A stretch of 64,000 nt of DNA. Source: Parapristionchus giblindavisi (Eukaryota > Nematoda > Chromadorea > Rhabditida > Diplogasteridae). The translations under genes and the position numbers were made by a program. The DNA is taken from assembly GCA_943737045.1 (NCBI GenBank), contig CALSFV010000318.1, positions 117,501 to 181,500 of the forward strand, read 5' to 3'. The notes under the pieces were generated by a model that had not been told where the DNA came from, did no database searches, and saw only the letters and a list, made by a program, of their open reading frames with translations. Of the stretch, positions 38,101 to 49,202 are shown in pieces. How positions within the stretch are numbered: the first letter of the stretch is position 1; every line of letters starts with the position of its first letter.

Positions 38101-41100
38101 GATCACCCTTGGCGCCCTGCCAAAAGATTACTGTAGTCTATCAAAAGACTAAGGTACTACCTTATCATTACAAAGCGATAAGATAGCTTGATGACTACTG
38201 AAGTGAAATGGATAAAAGAGTGCAAGTGTACTACGAACCGTTGAACCTTCACGACCGGGTGCACCGGGGAGTCCCGGCGGACCCTGTACGCCTTGGTCTC
38301 CAACAACGCCCATATCGCCCTTTTCACCGATTGGACCCTGCGGTCCAGGAGGTCCGGGCGGTCCAGGTGAGGCTGGCAGACCGGGCAAACCAGGCGACGC
38401 TGGTTCTCCAGGTGGTCCCGGTGGTCCTGGCGGTCCTGGTGATGCTGTAGGTCCTGGCGGACCTGGAGGTCCCGGTGGACCGGGATAAGCAGGGAGCATG
38501 CGTGGATGAGAAATGATTGGTTGCTGTGGATGTGAAGTGCACTGTAGGAAAAATAAGAAAATAATAAAAGTGGGAAAAGTGTCAAGCGGAAAAAAACGAA
38601 AAAAAATGTGAGGAAATCAATAAAGCAGATCAAGAATACAGTATACCTTCTCGCCCTTCTCTCCTCGAGGACCCATAGGACCCGGAGCGCCGTCCTTTCC
38701 TCGCTCACCTGCATCACCCTTGGGTCCGACCTGATATAGGACATTTTCATTGGCCATGAACATTTCTCTTCGACAGTCAAAGTGACGACAGACGACAGAT
38801 ATGAAAAAAAACTATCGATCAAGATAAAGTATTGTGTTAAAAACAGATCGATGAACTGTTCAATTTTTTTGGAATAGAAAGCTTACCCTCGATTCTCCAT
38901 CAAATCCAGGCAGTCCTCGTTCACCCTTTCCACCGTGTCGACCTTCCTTGCCTGGGGCTCCTGGCGGTCCTGGAGGACCAGGTAGACCGGGAGGACCGGG
39001 TAGTCCCTGAATCAGGAACAGATATAATTGCAATGGATGTGGTACTGTACCACACGCTATTGTAGTGCTCATGGGGACAAATAATTATAAACTTTGAACC
39101 ATCTGTGTTATTGGGGCAAGATCAATAACAGGAACTCTGGCATTTCAAAACTTAATGTGTACTTTTCATTTTCACTTGATGTAGGCTTAAAGTAAACTTC
39201 AAGTCAATGACATATTTAAGTAGACTTTAAGTTTTGAAATACCAGAGAACAGGAGGTAAAAAAGATATCGGTAATATATTTCTCTAACTGATTTTGATGA
39301 ATTCGTGAAACATATATGAATTCTGATCAAGAATTATTTCGGCTAGATAAAAATCATACCTGTACGAGCATAGCATCGGTGTTCAGATTGTTCTGAAAAT
39401 GACAAAACTTTTGTTTTTAAAGTTGTTTCGAAAATGTCTTTACTCTTTATCATCACAACCATTGCCTGATTTTTTATACCAGCTTATCTTGTACCGTTTT
39501 CATATCGAAATAAATAACATGTTAAATTATTTTAAAAATCAAATATCTACCTGGGCAGTATGGTGTCTGCTCATCATTCTGGGTGGAGGTATCGCGTATC
39601 CTGGAGGTCCGACTGGACCTGGTAGACCTCGTTCACCCATGTCTCCTTTTGGTCCAGGCACTCCCTGTAAATCATAATAGATTAGGTCTCCTTGCGGTTG
39701 ATCTTAAGACTTTTGATTGTAAAAATAAAAGTAAATTTTAAATTTTTGATTTTTATAGTTTTTGTGGTTATCAACTAACCGGTAATCCTTTGGGTCCATC
39801 TAATCCTATCGGACCGGGGAATCCGGGATATCCACGACCGCCTTTTGGGCCCTGAATTGATATAGTTACTGTATCTACACCAAATGTTCGCCTATACTGA
39901 TATTAAATACAATGCACGACACCAAAATAGCTATCTTTGGATGGTCTGAAAATGATATGGCTACGTAATAAGGAGATTAGTAAACGTCGACTACACCACA
40001 CCGGAAGTCCTGGAGGTCCAGGCAGTCCTCTCAACTGTATTTGTGTGCCGTCCGGCGAGTAGACGAATCCGAATTGCTTGAGCGACCGTAGTGTGTGTAC
40101 ACGATGCTGCTATATTGGGAAACGTCAAAAAGACGAACGCACACGTAGCACCACAATACTCACCCTGTCGACAACTTGAGGACGATCCAACACGCGTCGG
40201 CGAAATCCCGGTGGACCCTAGACACACCACGATTACGGTAGCCACAGTTGATAAACAAAGACGACTACGGTACTATTCTGATGTTGGGAAATCACAGAAA
40301 CAAGTTTACAGTACTTTAACACGATCACTCTACACCATAATTACGGTAGGTTCACCCAGTTATAATACAGACGACTACGGTATTGCTCAGGTTTTGATGA
40401 ATCATAAAAACTGGGTTACGGTAAGAATATTTTAAAACAAAAAAATCAAAAATCAAAAAAAAAATCAATAGCTCACGGGAGGTCCTGGATCGCCTTTGGG
40501 TCCTGCAATGAATACATGTGTACTAGTATACGGTAAGTTGAATATCGATTGATCATACCTGGAGGGCAGTTGCACTCTATGGCTCGAGCGAACCTCTGAA
40601 TAGGCAGTGCAGTCGCGTTCGAATGGAAGGTAACGGACTGAAATAACATATTCTTCAATTGGATCAATGCATTGTGCACACTGTTTCCCTACCCTCTGGT
40701 GATGTGAAGCTTCACAACCTTTGTCCCTTTTCATTACTTTTATACGAAAATCGACAGTCTTGTCGTATTTTTAAACTAAGATAGTAATTTGGAATTTGGG
40801 ATCCAACGTTTTCTCATTCCCTTATTCCTGTCCCTCGACCTCATACTACAACTCCAATTACACTCTACAAAACCAATTCGTAAGCAGTAATTTCTCTGTG
40901 GTAATACATAAAACCGACAATGTCTTGAGTGGAGTAATGGTAAGGTATGGATGATTAATCCCTTATTGGATAGAGTAATCTGTCATGATTCATTCATTCA
41001 TCATCTCTCCACTCTCCCTCAACTTGTCACTCATAGCACGAAGGACAGACAATCGGGGGTCTGCAAATCACTCTACCTCTTCAATCTCTCCCTCTCCTTC

Positions 41101-44100
41101 TTCCTCTACCTCTCCCTCTCCCTATGCCTCTTCTAGTATCTCATCCTATCAGTTTCCCATCACATTTTCAACCACTGTCCCTCTTCCTCTCCCTCTCCTT
41201 CTCTCTCTCCCTCTTCCTCTCCCTCTCCTTCTCTCTCTCCCTCTTCCTCTCCCTCTCCTTCTCTCTCTCCCTCTCCCTCTATTCCTCTATCTATTCATTG
41301 ATATCCCATCTATCTCAAATCCTCAACATCACAACATTTCATAGCTACTAACTGATCGGAGAGATAAAAGATAGGTGAAAGACAAATCTCGTGGCCTAAG
41401 TTAAGATCGTTAATTTAGTTAGTGACTTTACTAAGTTAAGTTCGTTAAGTTCTCGAATTCGGCTAAGTTGAAGAACTAACGACCTAGTCTATGGCTCATC
41501 TGTTACGTCACTTACACAAGAATAGTAAATTCAATCAGAATTACACTGAGCTTGGTATATGTCACCTCATCTCACGTCTTTTGATAATTTTGATATTTCG
41601 CATATTTTCTTGCACTCGAACACTATGTGGTGTACGATAAATAAATAAATAACCACTCTCATCAAAGTTTCGTCCAAAGACAACTCTATCAGAGCCAAAG
41701 TAGCATGTGATTGCCTCATAAAGGTTACCTAGCACGCTCCGGAAGGTCACAGATCCTATCGCACAGCCTTTATTTATCCTATCCACAATCAATTCATCTT
41801 TTCTGATAACAATCAAAAATCAAAGAATACTGTACCCAAGAGATCAAAGATCAAAGAATAATGTACCCAAGAGATCAAAGATCAAAGAATACTGTAGCCA
41901 TGAGATCAAAGATCAAAGAATGTTGTAGCCATGAGATCAAAGATCAACTGAAACCCCTTAGGGTATGTCTATCGAAAGGTCAATTCCAGTATTCCGATGA
42001 AGGCGGAAAGATGAAAAGCCATGTTCAATATGTTCATTTCTTCCCAATGAGAAGTTGTTGTAATTTCAGTCTGAAAAGACGTTGAAACAGTGTATAGACA
42101 TCTGTCGGGAAGGAAGGAGTTGTAGTCTTTTTGCGGCCACTTCCTCTCCCTCTCCCTCTTCCTCCCCCATTCCTCTCCCTCTCCCTCTTCCTCCCCCATT
42201 CTTCTCCCTCTTCCTCTCCCTCTCCCTCCCCCATCCCTCTCCCTCTCAATACCCTTAGTGTTGTCTACCACCATACCTCTCCTAAGCATTGCTTCGTTTT
42301 TGTGATCCGTAATTTGGAACAAAATAACGAGCAAGGGAGGCTCTCTACCTCTACATCTGTAACTATTCCTACCTCTCCCTCTAGAATCTCTCCCTCTCCC
42401 TCTAGGATCTCTCCCTCTCCCTCTAGGATCTCTCCCTCTCCCTCTATAATCTCTCCCTCTCCCTCTAGAATCTCTCCCTCTCCCTCTAGAATCTCTCCCT
42501 CTCCCTCTAGGATCTCTCCCTCTCCCTCTAGGATCTCTCCCTTTCCCTCTATAATCTCTCCCTCTCCCTCTATAATCTCTCCCTCTCCCTCTCCCCATTG
42601 ACCGTTTTATCGCTGTGGCTGATTATGTAGAAGATGAAAGAAGATTTCTGAGTTATCTCTAGATGTTTATCTCCAATAGAGATAACTATTGTTTCTTTTC
42701 TATTGACAAATGAGGGGCAGAGAGAGAGAGAGAGGGAGGGAAGGAGAGAAGGGGAGAGGGAGAGAGAGAAAAGGAGAGGGAGAGGAGAAGACACAATGGC
42801 ATAATTGCAGTGGAGAGAGGTAACAGAATCGTACATTATTCAATTGGCTTCGATTGAGACAGATGCGCAATAGAAGAATGAGTATAGAGACGGAGATAGG
42901 TCATGGAGTGAAAATTAGATAAAAGAAGAAAAAGAAAGACTAGGTTGTCATAAACTAATTAATGAATCGAAAGAACTGAGTTTTATTTCATTTTGCAAAT
43001 AGATTCAATACTTCACTACTCAATGAAAATTAGCAACTAAAATCTAAACTAAATCGGTCAGATGATAGGAGACAAAAGGAAAGGCAACTGTATCAGCACT
43101 GTGACTAGTAAGAAGAGAATAATGAAATATAGTGAGATAGACGAACAAAGATGGCCAATTAGTCATAGTAAGAGAAAAACAAAAAGATAATATGAATGAT
43201 AAATTGATCTGCGTGAGACCAAGCATAGATGAAGAATCAGAATAAAGAATTCTTTTATCATTTTTGACTTCTTAAAATCTCCTCCTTGTAACATGTAATC
43301 TTCTCTAATACCTCTTATACCCCTTCATGTACAGTATCCCCTTCTAGAGTGAAAGGGCGCCTAATCTCATACGAACTCTCTATTCAAGTGCGATCATCCC
43401 TTCATTACGCCACGAGAACATCTGAGCAAACGATTGTGGCCGTCCTGTGGCCAAATAAGTCTTTAGGGCCAATGGCTGGCCAAATAAACGCTCACCTTGG
43501 CCGGCCACATACACACATAATCGCGTAATCGCTCAAAACATGAATAATTAAGTATTGTTTGCGGCTCATGGGAGCTGGTTTAGGAGTGGTGAGGATAGGC
43601 GACGTTTCCCAAAGTGGTGTAGATACCGTACCTGTTCCAGTGGAACTCCTGTCAGGGCGTCTAGTTGATACTGTATCCGTGCTATCATGTAGAGTAGGAT
43701 GAGGATAGATAGGGTAAAGAGGGATGAGACAATTACGAGGTGCCTTAAGATTACTTAGTTATTAAGTTGGGACTTAATCGTGTTAACGTCACCTAACCAT
43801 TATACTTAGGGCAAAATTGTTCGCGAGTAGCTTAATTTCTTTCTAAACATTGAAAACACTCATCATTCATGTATCTCACTGTTTTACTAACGTACAAGAA
43901 ACACCATGAAGACAATACATTAAAGTTCACATCTCACATTTTTATATGCATTTTTAATTAAAACGTGCATGTCAAACTTAAATTCATCTCATCTATTCAT
44001 TTAGTGGAAGTACCTAACCGAGACTAGAAAACCCTTTAAGAACTTACCACAATCGAATGGGTAATTGCCAGTCGATAGCAGATCTCCATCCAGTCTTTGT

Positions 44101-44311
44101 ATCGCATGGACTGTCATCCTAAATTTATGACTTAAGAACCCATAACTCAATCACCAAGACTAACGGGAACTTGAATATAGCTCTGGTTTTGCTCTTTCAT
44201 ACAGTTTTAGAAAATTCAATAAGCCTTAGAATCGATCAATAATCAACAGATAACCTGCGGAAGGGGCTGCAGTCGGGTCTCGCCACTAGCATCAACTACG
44301 GTAGTCCGCAT
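35142..44311 (-). CDS. Membrane-anchored (MACIT-type) collagen, about 730 residues, 25 exons
   Basis: Exons: 44311-44255, 44118-44048, 43743-43632, 40637-40559, 40502-40477, 40217-40164, 40109-40002, 39851-39780, 39664-39551, 39392-39360, 39006-38887, 38730-38647, 38541-38239, 38116-37990, 37876-37842, 37630-37559, 37178-37059, 36920-36813, 36675-36562, 36381-36328, 36122-36078, 35834-35745, 35684-35604, 35516-35494, 35232-35142; total 2193 nt, all phases fitting. A short cytoplasmic N-terminus ([18 protein letters not shown]) precedes a membrane segment ([14 protein letters not shown], about residues 50-63), a linker ending ECNCPPG, then Gly-X-Y blocks broken by several non-collagenous gaps. 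A type II membrane anchor and many exons distinguish it from cuticle collagens and match MACIT collagens (C. elegans COL-99, vertebrate XIII/XXIII/XXV). The role is probably cell-matrix or neuromuscular adhesion. Intron 3 is 3 kb and repeat-rich. The start could lie further 5', since an AG sits 9 bases before this ATG. Confidence 0.92.
37430..37540. repeat. GAGCTC-rich degenerate repeat in a collagen intron
   Basis: Seven or more GAGCTC/GAGCTT words in about 110 bases, many as AAAAGGAGCTC(T/A)A. Confidence 0.7.
39135..39247. mobile_element. hAT-like MITE in a collagen intron, CTCTGG/AAAACTTA family (copy 2), 113 bp
   Basis: CTCTGGCATTTCAAAACTTA on the left is mirrored by TAAGTTTTGAAATACCAGAG on the right. 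The flanks AACAGGAA (39127-39134) and AACAGGAG (39248-39255) match at seven of eight bases. An 8-base target duplication is typical of hAT elements. Confidence 0.7.
41165..41285. repeat. Pyrimidine minisatellite, 28-bp unit
   Basis: Three to four copies of a unit containing TCTCTCTCCCTCTTCCTCTC in collagen intron 3. Confidence 0.85.
41808..41948. repeat. 31-bp tandem repeat built on GATCAAAGATCAAAG
   Basis: Four copies of GAGATCAAAGATCAAAGAAT plus TACTGTACCCA-like sequence. The core GATCAAAGATC also occurs singly through the window. Confidence 0.85.
42130..42245. repeat. Polypyrimidine tract (CCCTCT/CTTCCTCCCCCATT)
   Basis: An imperfect CCTCTCCCTCTTCCTCCCCC repeat in collagen intron 3. Confidence 0.8.
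42375..42596. repeat. 21-bp pyrimidine minisatellite, about 10 copies
   Basis: Unit ATCTCTCCCTCTCCCTCTAG with single-base variants (AGG, AGA, ATA). The same unit recurs three times at 56545-56612. Confidence 0.9.
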
Positions 44312-44514
44312 GTCCGACGTCTAGACCATAATCGATCGATCGATTATTCGTCTTCAGTCGATCGATATTTTAGAAGAATACTGTAATCGAGTTCCATAAT
44401 CAATCAATAATTGAATACTTACGCGATAGTAATGGGGGTAGAAGGACAGAAAAAGAAAGAGTGCAAATTATTTTAAAGTAAATAAGTGCCCGGATAATAT
44501 GATAATATATATTC

Positions 44515-44577
<63 letters not shown>

Positions 44578-46000
44578 TTACAAATAAAAATATTAGCGAT
44601 CATAACATGTGTTCGGTTTGCATAAGAAAAACGATAAATTAAATGATGTTTGAAAATACAAATTTACAGAATAATTAATATAATTAGTCCATCTAACAAA
44701 GGTCACTGGGCTTGAGCTGATATACACATATACTCATACCAATACTTGCGCAACAAAGATGCAGCGGATGAAAGGGAGAGGGAGAAAGGGAGGGAGAGAA
44801 GGAGAGGGAGAGGGAGAGGGAGAGGAAAGAGTGTGAAGCCCAACTTTCTTTTCAGAAGCGTTCAATCATACCAAATACGGGCGTGAATATGTTGCCGTCT
44901 TAGTCTCGGACTTCTACCTCTACCCCTCTCGCTCTCTCCCTCTTCCTCCGTCCCATCTCCTTCTTCCACCATGATCTCTCAGTCTATGGAAATAGTAAGA
45001 AGAAGAGTAAGGAATTGTCCATCCTTCCCCTCTCTCCCTCTACTTCACAATGTGAGAACAGAATGAATGAGTGAGGGAGAGGGAGAGGGAGAAATAAGGA
45101 GAGGGAGAGAGACAATGAAGAAAGACTCGAGACACGGAGAGAAAGATTACTATCAATAGGTCACGACATATTCCCGGATATGCTAATCAGTGGCTGGTAT
45201 GCTACTAGTCTGCCAGCATGATAGCACACTACAGGTGCGCAATGTTCAGGTTCAAAACATTTTCTTTGAAAGACCCAAGTTGTGAGGTTGTTCTTGCTTT
45301 CAAAATTACGATATTACTGTTTAGTACACTACCAGTGTTCATGCTATCAGAGAAAAGACAAACTCATGTATACCATATTACCCTACAGTACCCTACAGTA
45401 TTACCCTACAGTAACCTACAGTACCTTATAGTACTTCCATACAGTACTACCCTACAGTACTCATGGCGGTAGAACATCAAAGCAATGGTTAACACAGAAG
45501 CTGACAGAAAAGATCGTACTTAATGAAAGGGTTCATAGGAAAAGGCGATGGAGAGGGAGAGGTTGAATGGAAGAGATAAGAGAAAAGGAGAGAGAGGGGG
45601 GAGGTAGAGGGAGAGAGAGAGAGGTAGGGAGAGAGGGAGGAGAGAGAGAGGTAGGGAGAGAGGGAGGAGAGAGAGGTAGGGAGAGAGGTAGAGAAGGAGA
45701 GGTAGAGAGAGAGAAAAGGAGAGGGGGAGATAGAGGAGCTGGAGATAAAGATAGATAGGCAGATGTAAGATGAAAGCGGTTGATTTCATGTTTCATTTCA
45801 TGTACTTTCGCACCTACAACTACTGAAAGCGATAATGCAAGTTTGTCGCTTACTGTATATTCTAATAATAATAATCTTTATGTTCTATCACTGTGAAGAA
45901 GGTGCCAAATAGCATAAAATACAATGTCACAAGTGTGGCAAGATAACATAATGATGGGATCAATCATAAATTGGAGAAATTCAACGAAAATCTAACAATT
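44312..46000. other. 5' flank of the collagen gene, simple-sequence rich
   Basis: The collagen promoter should lie here. Purine tracts occur at 44770-44830, 45075-45110 and 45545-45735, and a CCCTACAGTA repeat at 45380-45460. No gene is supported; the long Ser/Leu- or Glu/Gly/Arg-rich ORFs come from the tracts. Confidence 0.6.
44515..44576. repeat. (TAA)n microsatellite
   Basis: About twenty AAT/TAA triplets, upstream of the collagen gene start. Confidence 0.97.
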
Positions 46001-46014
46001 CTAACTCTGGTGTT

Positions 46015-46250
46015 GAAATCCTTGCATGATCCAAGTAAAATTCGTGCAATTAGTGGCATAATCATGCATGGAATATACTCGAATAATGCATGGATTTTCC
46101 GTGATCATGCATGGATTCTGTTATTCCATGCATGATCACGGAAAATTCGTGCAAGATCACGAACGATGGATATTCCATGCATGATCATGCATGGAATGTC
46201 GAATCATGCATGATTATACTAGTATACGTGATCATGCAAGGATTTCTTCT
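46015..46250. repeat. Cluster of CATGCATG / GATCATGCATGGA palindromic words
   Basis: At least six CATGCATG octamers, several within TGATCATGCATGGA or its complement, in 240 bases. The words alternate in orientation, so the region can fold into several competing hairpins. Confidence 0.75.
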
Positions 46251-46512
46251 CCAGAGAATTTGTTTCAAGCAATTGGTATGCTTACAATCGAATCTCAGAA
46301 CTGAGAAGAATAGGATTTAAAGTGAATTTCGTATGCGAATTCTTACGAAAAGAGACGCAATGAGTTCATATTAAAGGCATAAAATTAGAGAATGAAGCGA
46401 CTGGCTGGTTTGGTGTTTTGTTTATTTTATTGAAACGAAAATATAAAAAGATAATAGTATGTATGTACATAGTATATATAAACAAATGGCAAACTATTTA
46501 GCAATAAGACTT

Positions 46513-46837
46513 ATGCATCGTTACATTTGCCTGACGCGCCTACGCCGTCACGTAAAAAAACGTTACATTTGTCGACGCACGCGTCGATGTCAATTTTGGA
46601 GTGTGTTGGGTCCCAAGGGGAAAACCCTGATTGTCATCAGGGGTACGGTAGGAAGTTACCGTAACCATCGATCAATATTGGTTGGCTACCGTAACCTTTT
46701 ACCGTACCCGTGATGACATTCAGGGTTTTCCACTTGGGACCCAACACACTCCAAAATTGACGTCGACGCGTGCGTCGCCAAATGTAATGTTTTTTTACGT
46801 GACGGCGTAGGCGCGTCAGGCAAATGTAACGATGCAT
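46513..46837. mobile_element. Long palindromic MITE, about 325 bp
   Basis: ATGCATCGTTACATTTGCCT on the left is mirrored by AGGCAAATGTAACGATGCAT on the right. The arms run about 145 bp, including CCTACGCCGTCACGT and TTTTGGAGTGTGTTGGGTCC, around a short loop with TACCGTAACC words. Flanking TTA on each side is a possible 3-bp target duplication. Related pieces lie at 33335-33445, 49485-49566 and 30510-30645. Confidence 0.8.
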
Positions 46838-47380
46838 TACTAAGTAACCGCTACGAAAATCATGGTCCGATGAACTTAGTGATAAGTCGTTCTAACTGAC
46901 CATTAAATCACTGATAAGTAACCTTAAGGCCCTCTAAGATAAGTCTTAAGGAGTGGTGATCAAGCACGGACAGAGAACGAAGATACTCGGTGGTTCAGTG
47001 TTTCAAATTATTCATTACATGGGTAGGATCTTTAAAACGATAATTCAACGTCTTCCAATAATATTCGAGGAAATATGCGTGGTTAGCGTTAAACAAGGCA
47101 CGTCAGACTTAGTGATAAGTCAAGTTAAGTTACCTTAATGCGGTCTTCATCTAACAAGGAGTCTCTTATGTCTTAAGTTGGCGAAAAGTGACGATTTATA
47201 GCTTATTGGAAAGCCCTTTCTCTGTAGAGTAAGAATGTGTGTTTAAAAAATCCTGCGGGGCTCTATTCACGGAGTTAAAAAAATTCCAAAGTTTGAGTAA
47301 TTTCTGCCTTGAAATTCGCGTCTAATGGCCGTGAAATCACCCTGCAATGATGGGGTAGTTCTGCGTTCTACTTCTCCAAG

Positions 47381-47452
47381 CTAGTGGTGGCGCAGTGGCA
47401 AAGATGTCGCTTACAATTTTTGCGCCGCGGGTTCGATCCCCGCCGAAGCCAC
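47381..47452 (+). ncRNA. tRNA-like Pol III unit in the left arm (not a canonical tRNA)
   Basis: A box TGGCGCAGTGG (47388-47398) and B box GGTTCGATCC (47430-47439) are intact, and the T arm pairs GCGGG with CCCGC. The 3' acceptor strand (CGAAGCC then A) has no matching 5' strand, so no functional tRNA is expected. It looks SINE-like. Confidence 0.6.
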
Positions 47453-48227
47453 TTCTTTTGCATGATTTTTACACTCGACTTTTTATGATTTTTTTGAATT
47501 ACCTAATCTACATGACTGACAGCCGTGCATCTAATTTGTAATAAAATATGTCAGTGATCATGGCGAACTACAGAGAGAGGGAGAGACAAGTAAACGTCAT
47601 ACATAATTTTGACTCAACGAAGGTAAATTTTGCCTATTTTTTAACAGTTTTATTTCAAAATATCTATTTGTTTTATTGTTATCTAACATCAGAATATTGT
47701 TAAATAAGAGAGAATTCATTTATCTAAAAGTGAAATACGACAACCTATGCAAATTAGTGTAGCGAACATTTCTCATGAGTACTTTCCCCACTGGCCATAT
47801 AGTGCAGGTATTCATGAATGGACCTTTCTCTGTGAGTGCGTCCAAAACGACTCCTCTACAGTTGAGAGAGGGAGAGAGATTAGCTGCCACGAGGAATGAA
47901 TAACAGCAAGACTCGCGGGTCAATCTTTGTAGGCCTCGTTATAGGCCAAACCAATGCAGACAACAACCTTTCTCGTACTCCATTTCCGAGTGAATTTCCA
48001 ATTTTTTATTATATTTTTCTTTTTACATCTGTCGTGCATCTAACCTACCCCAAGTTTGTCACATAGAGCGCAATAACGCAATCTCGTTTACTTGTCTCTC
48101 CCTCTCTCTGTAGTTCGCCATGATCACTGACATATTTTATTACAAATTAGATGCACGGCTGTCAGTCATGTTGATTAGGTAATTCAAAAAAATCATAAAA
48201 AGTCGAGTGTAAAAATCATGCAAAAGA

Positions 48228-48299
48228 AGTGGCTTCGGCGGGGATCGAACCCGCGGCGCAAAAATTGTAAGCGACATCTTTGCCACTGCGCCACCACTA
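48228..48299 (-). ncRNA. tRNA-like Pol III unit in the right arm (not a canonical tRNA)
   Basis: Mirror copy of the unit at 47381-47452, on the opposite strand and apparently unchanged. The two units are divergent from the loop's viewpoint reversed: each transcribes toward the centre of the element. Confidence 0.6.
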
Positions 48300-48526
48300 G
48301 CTTGGAGAAGTAGAACGCAGAACTACCCCATCATTGCAGGGTGATTTCACGGCCATTAGACGCGAATTTCAAGGCAGAAATTGCTCAAACTTTGGAATTT
48401 TTTAACTCCGTGCATAGAGCCCCGCAGGATTTTTTAAACACACATTCTTACTCTACAGAGAAAGGGCTTTCCAATAAGCTATAAATCGTCACTTTTCGCC
48501 AACTTAAGACCTAAGAGACTCCTTGT

Positions 48527-49147
48527 AAGATAAGTCTTGAGGGGTGGCAATCAAGCCAATAGTCGCACATAAATCAGATGAGAACCAAGTGGTAGTGATA
48601 AAGGGATGGAGGAGGATGTAGAGATTATGGGAGAGGGAGAGGGAGACTGGAAGAGTTAGAGAATCCGAAGTGATCTCAAGATAGCAAGACCCTTTACACA
48701 CTCTTTCTCTTACCCAACTCTCTTCCTGTCTCCCCTCTCCCCTCTCCCTCTCTCTCCCTCTCTCCCTCTCTCCCTCTCTCCCTCTCTCCCTCTCTCCCTC
48801 TCTCCCTCTCTCCCTCTCTCCCTCTAACTCTCTCCCTCTCCCTCTCTCCCATTTCATTCTTCTCTTCCCATATCAGCACCCGATTGAGCCATCACCAATT
48901 GCTTTCTGATGGTCATATGGATAAGGAGAAGAGGCAGATGGGGAGGAGGAGGAGAAAGAGGGAGAGGGAGAGGGAGGAATAGGGAGAGGGAGAGTTGGAG
49001 AGAGAAGGAGAGGGAGGCTAATATAAATGAAGTAGGAAGAGATAACTGATGACGTGATAGTGGGTGACAGAGTGAAGAGAAGATGAAAGATGATAGAATG
49101 ACTTGGAGGAATGGAGGAGGAGGGAGGGGAGGAGAGGAGAGGAGAGG

Positions 49148-49202
<55 letters not shown>

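Larger units (their letters stand above)
47154..48526. mobile_element. Foldback element with a tRNA-like unit in each arm, 1373 bp
   Basis: The outer arms 47154-47596 and 48085-48526 are 443 and 442 bases long and nearly identical reverse complements, starting ACAAGGAGTCTCTTA. Each arm has a tRNA-derived segment with A and B boxes. The 490-base centre has no convincing ORF. No clear target duplication was found. Confidence 0.85.

Noticed and set aside
38157..38822. 221-residue minus-strand ORF
   Set aside because: It is a shadow frame across collagen exons and introns. The Gly-X-Y frame is the real one and fits splice sites.
41969..42601. 209-residue Gly-Arg-rich (RGG-like) minus-strand ORF and its Ser-Pro antisense
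   Set aside because: It resembles an RGG-box protein, but both strands are open because the 21-bp minisatellite length is a multiple of three. It lies in an intron of the collagen gene.
47381..47452. Functional tRNA genes at 47381, 48228 and 54527
   Set aside because: A and B boxes and T arm are present, but the acceptor stems do not pair and no normal anticodon arm could be drawn.
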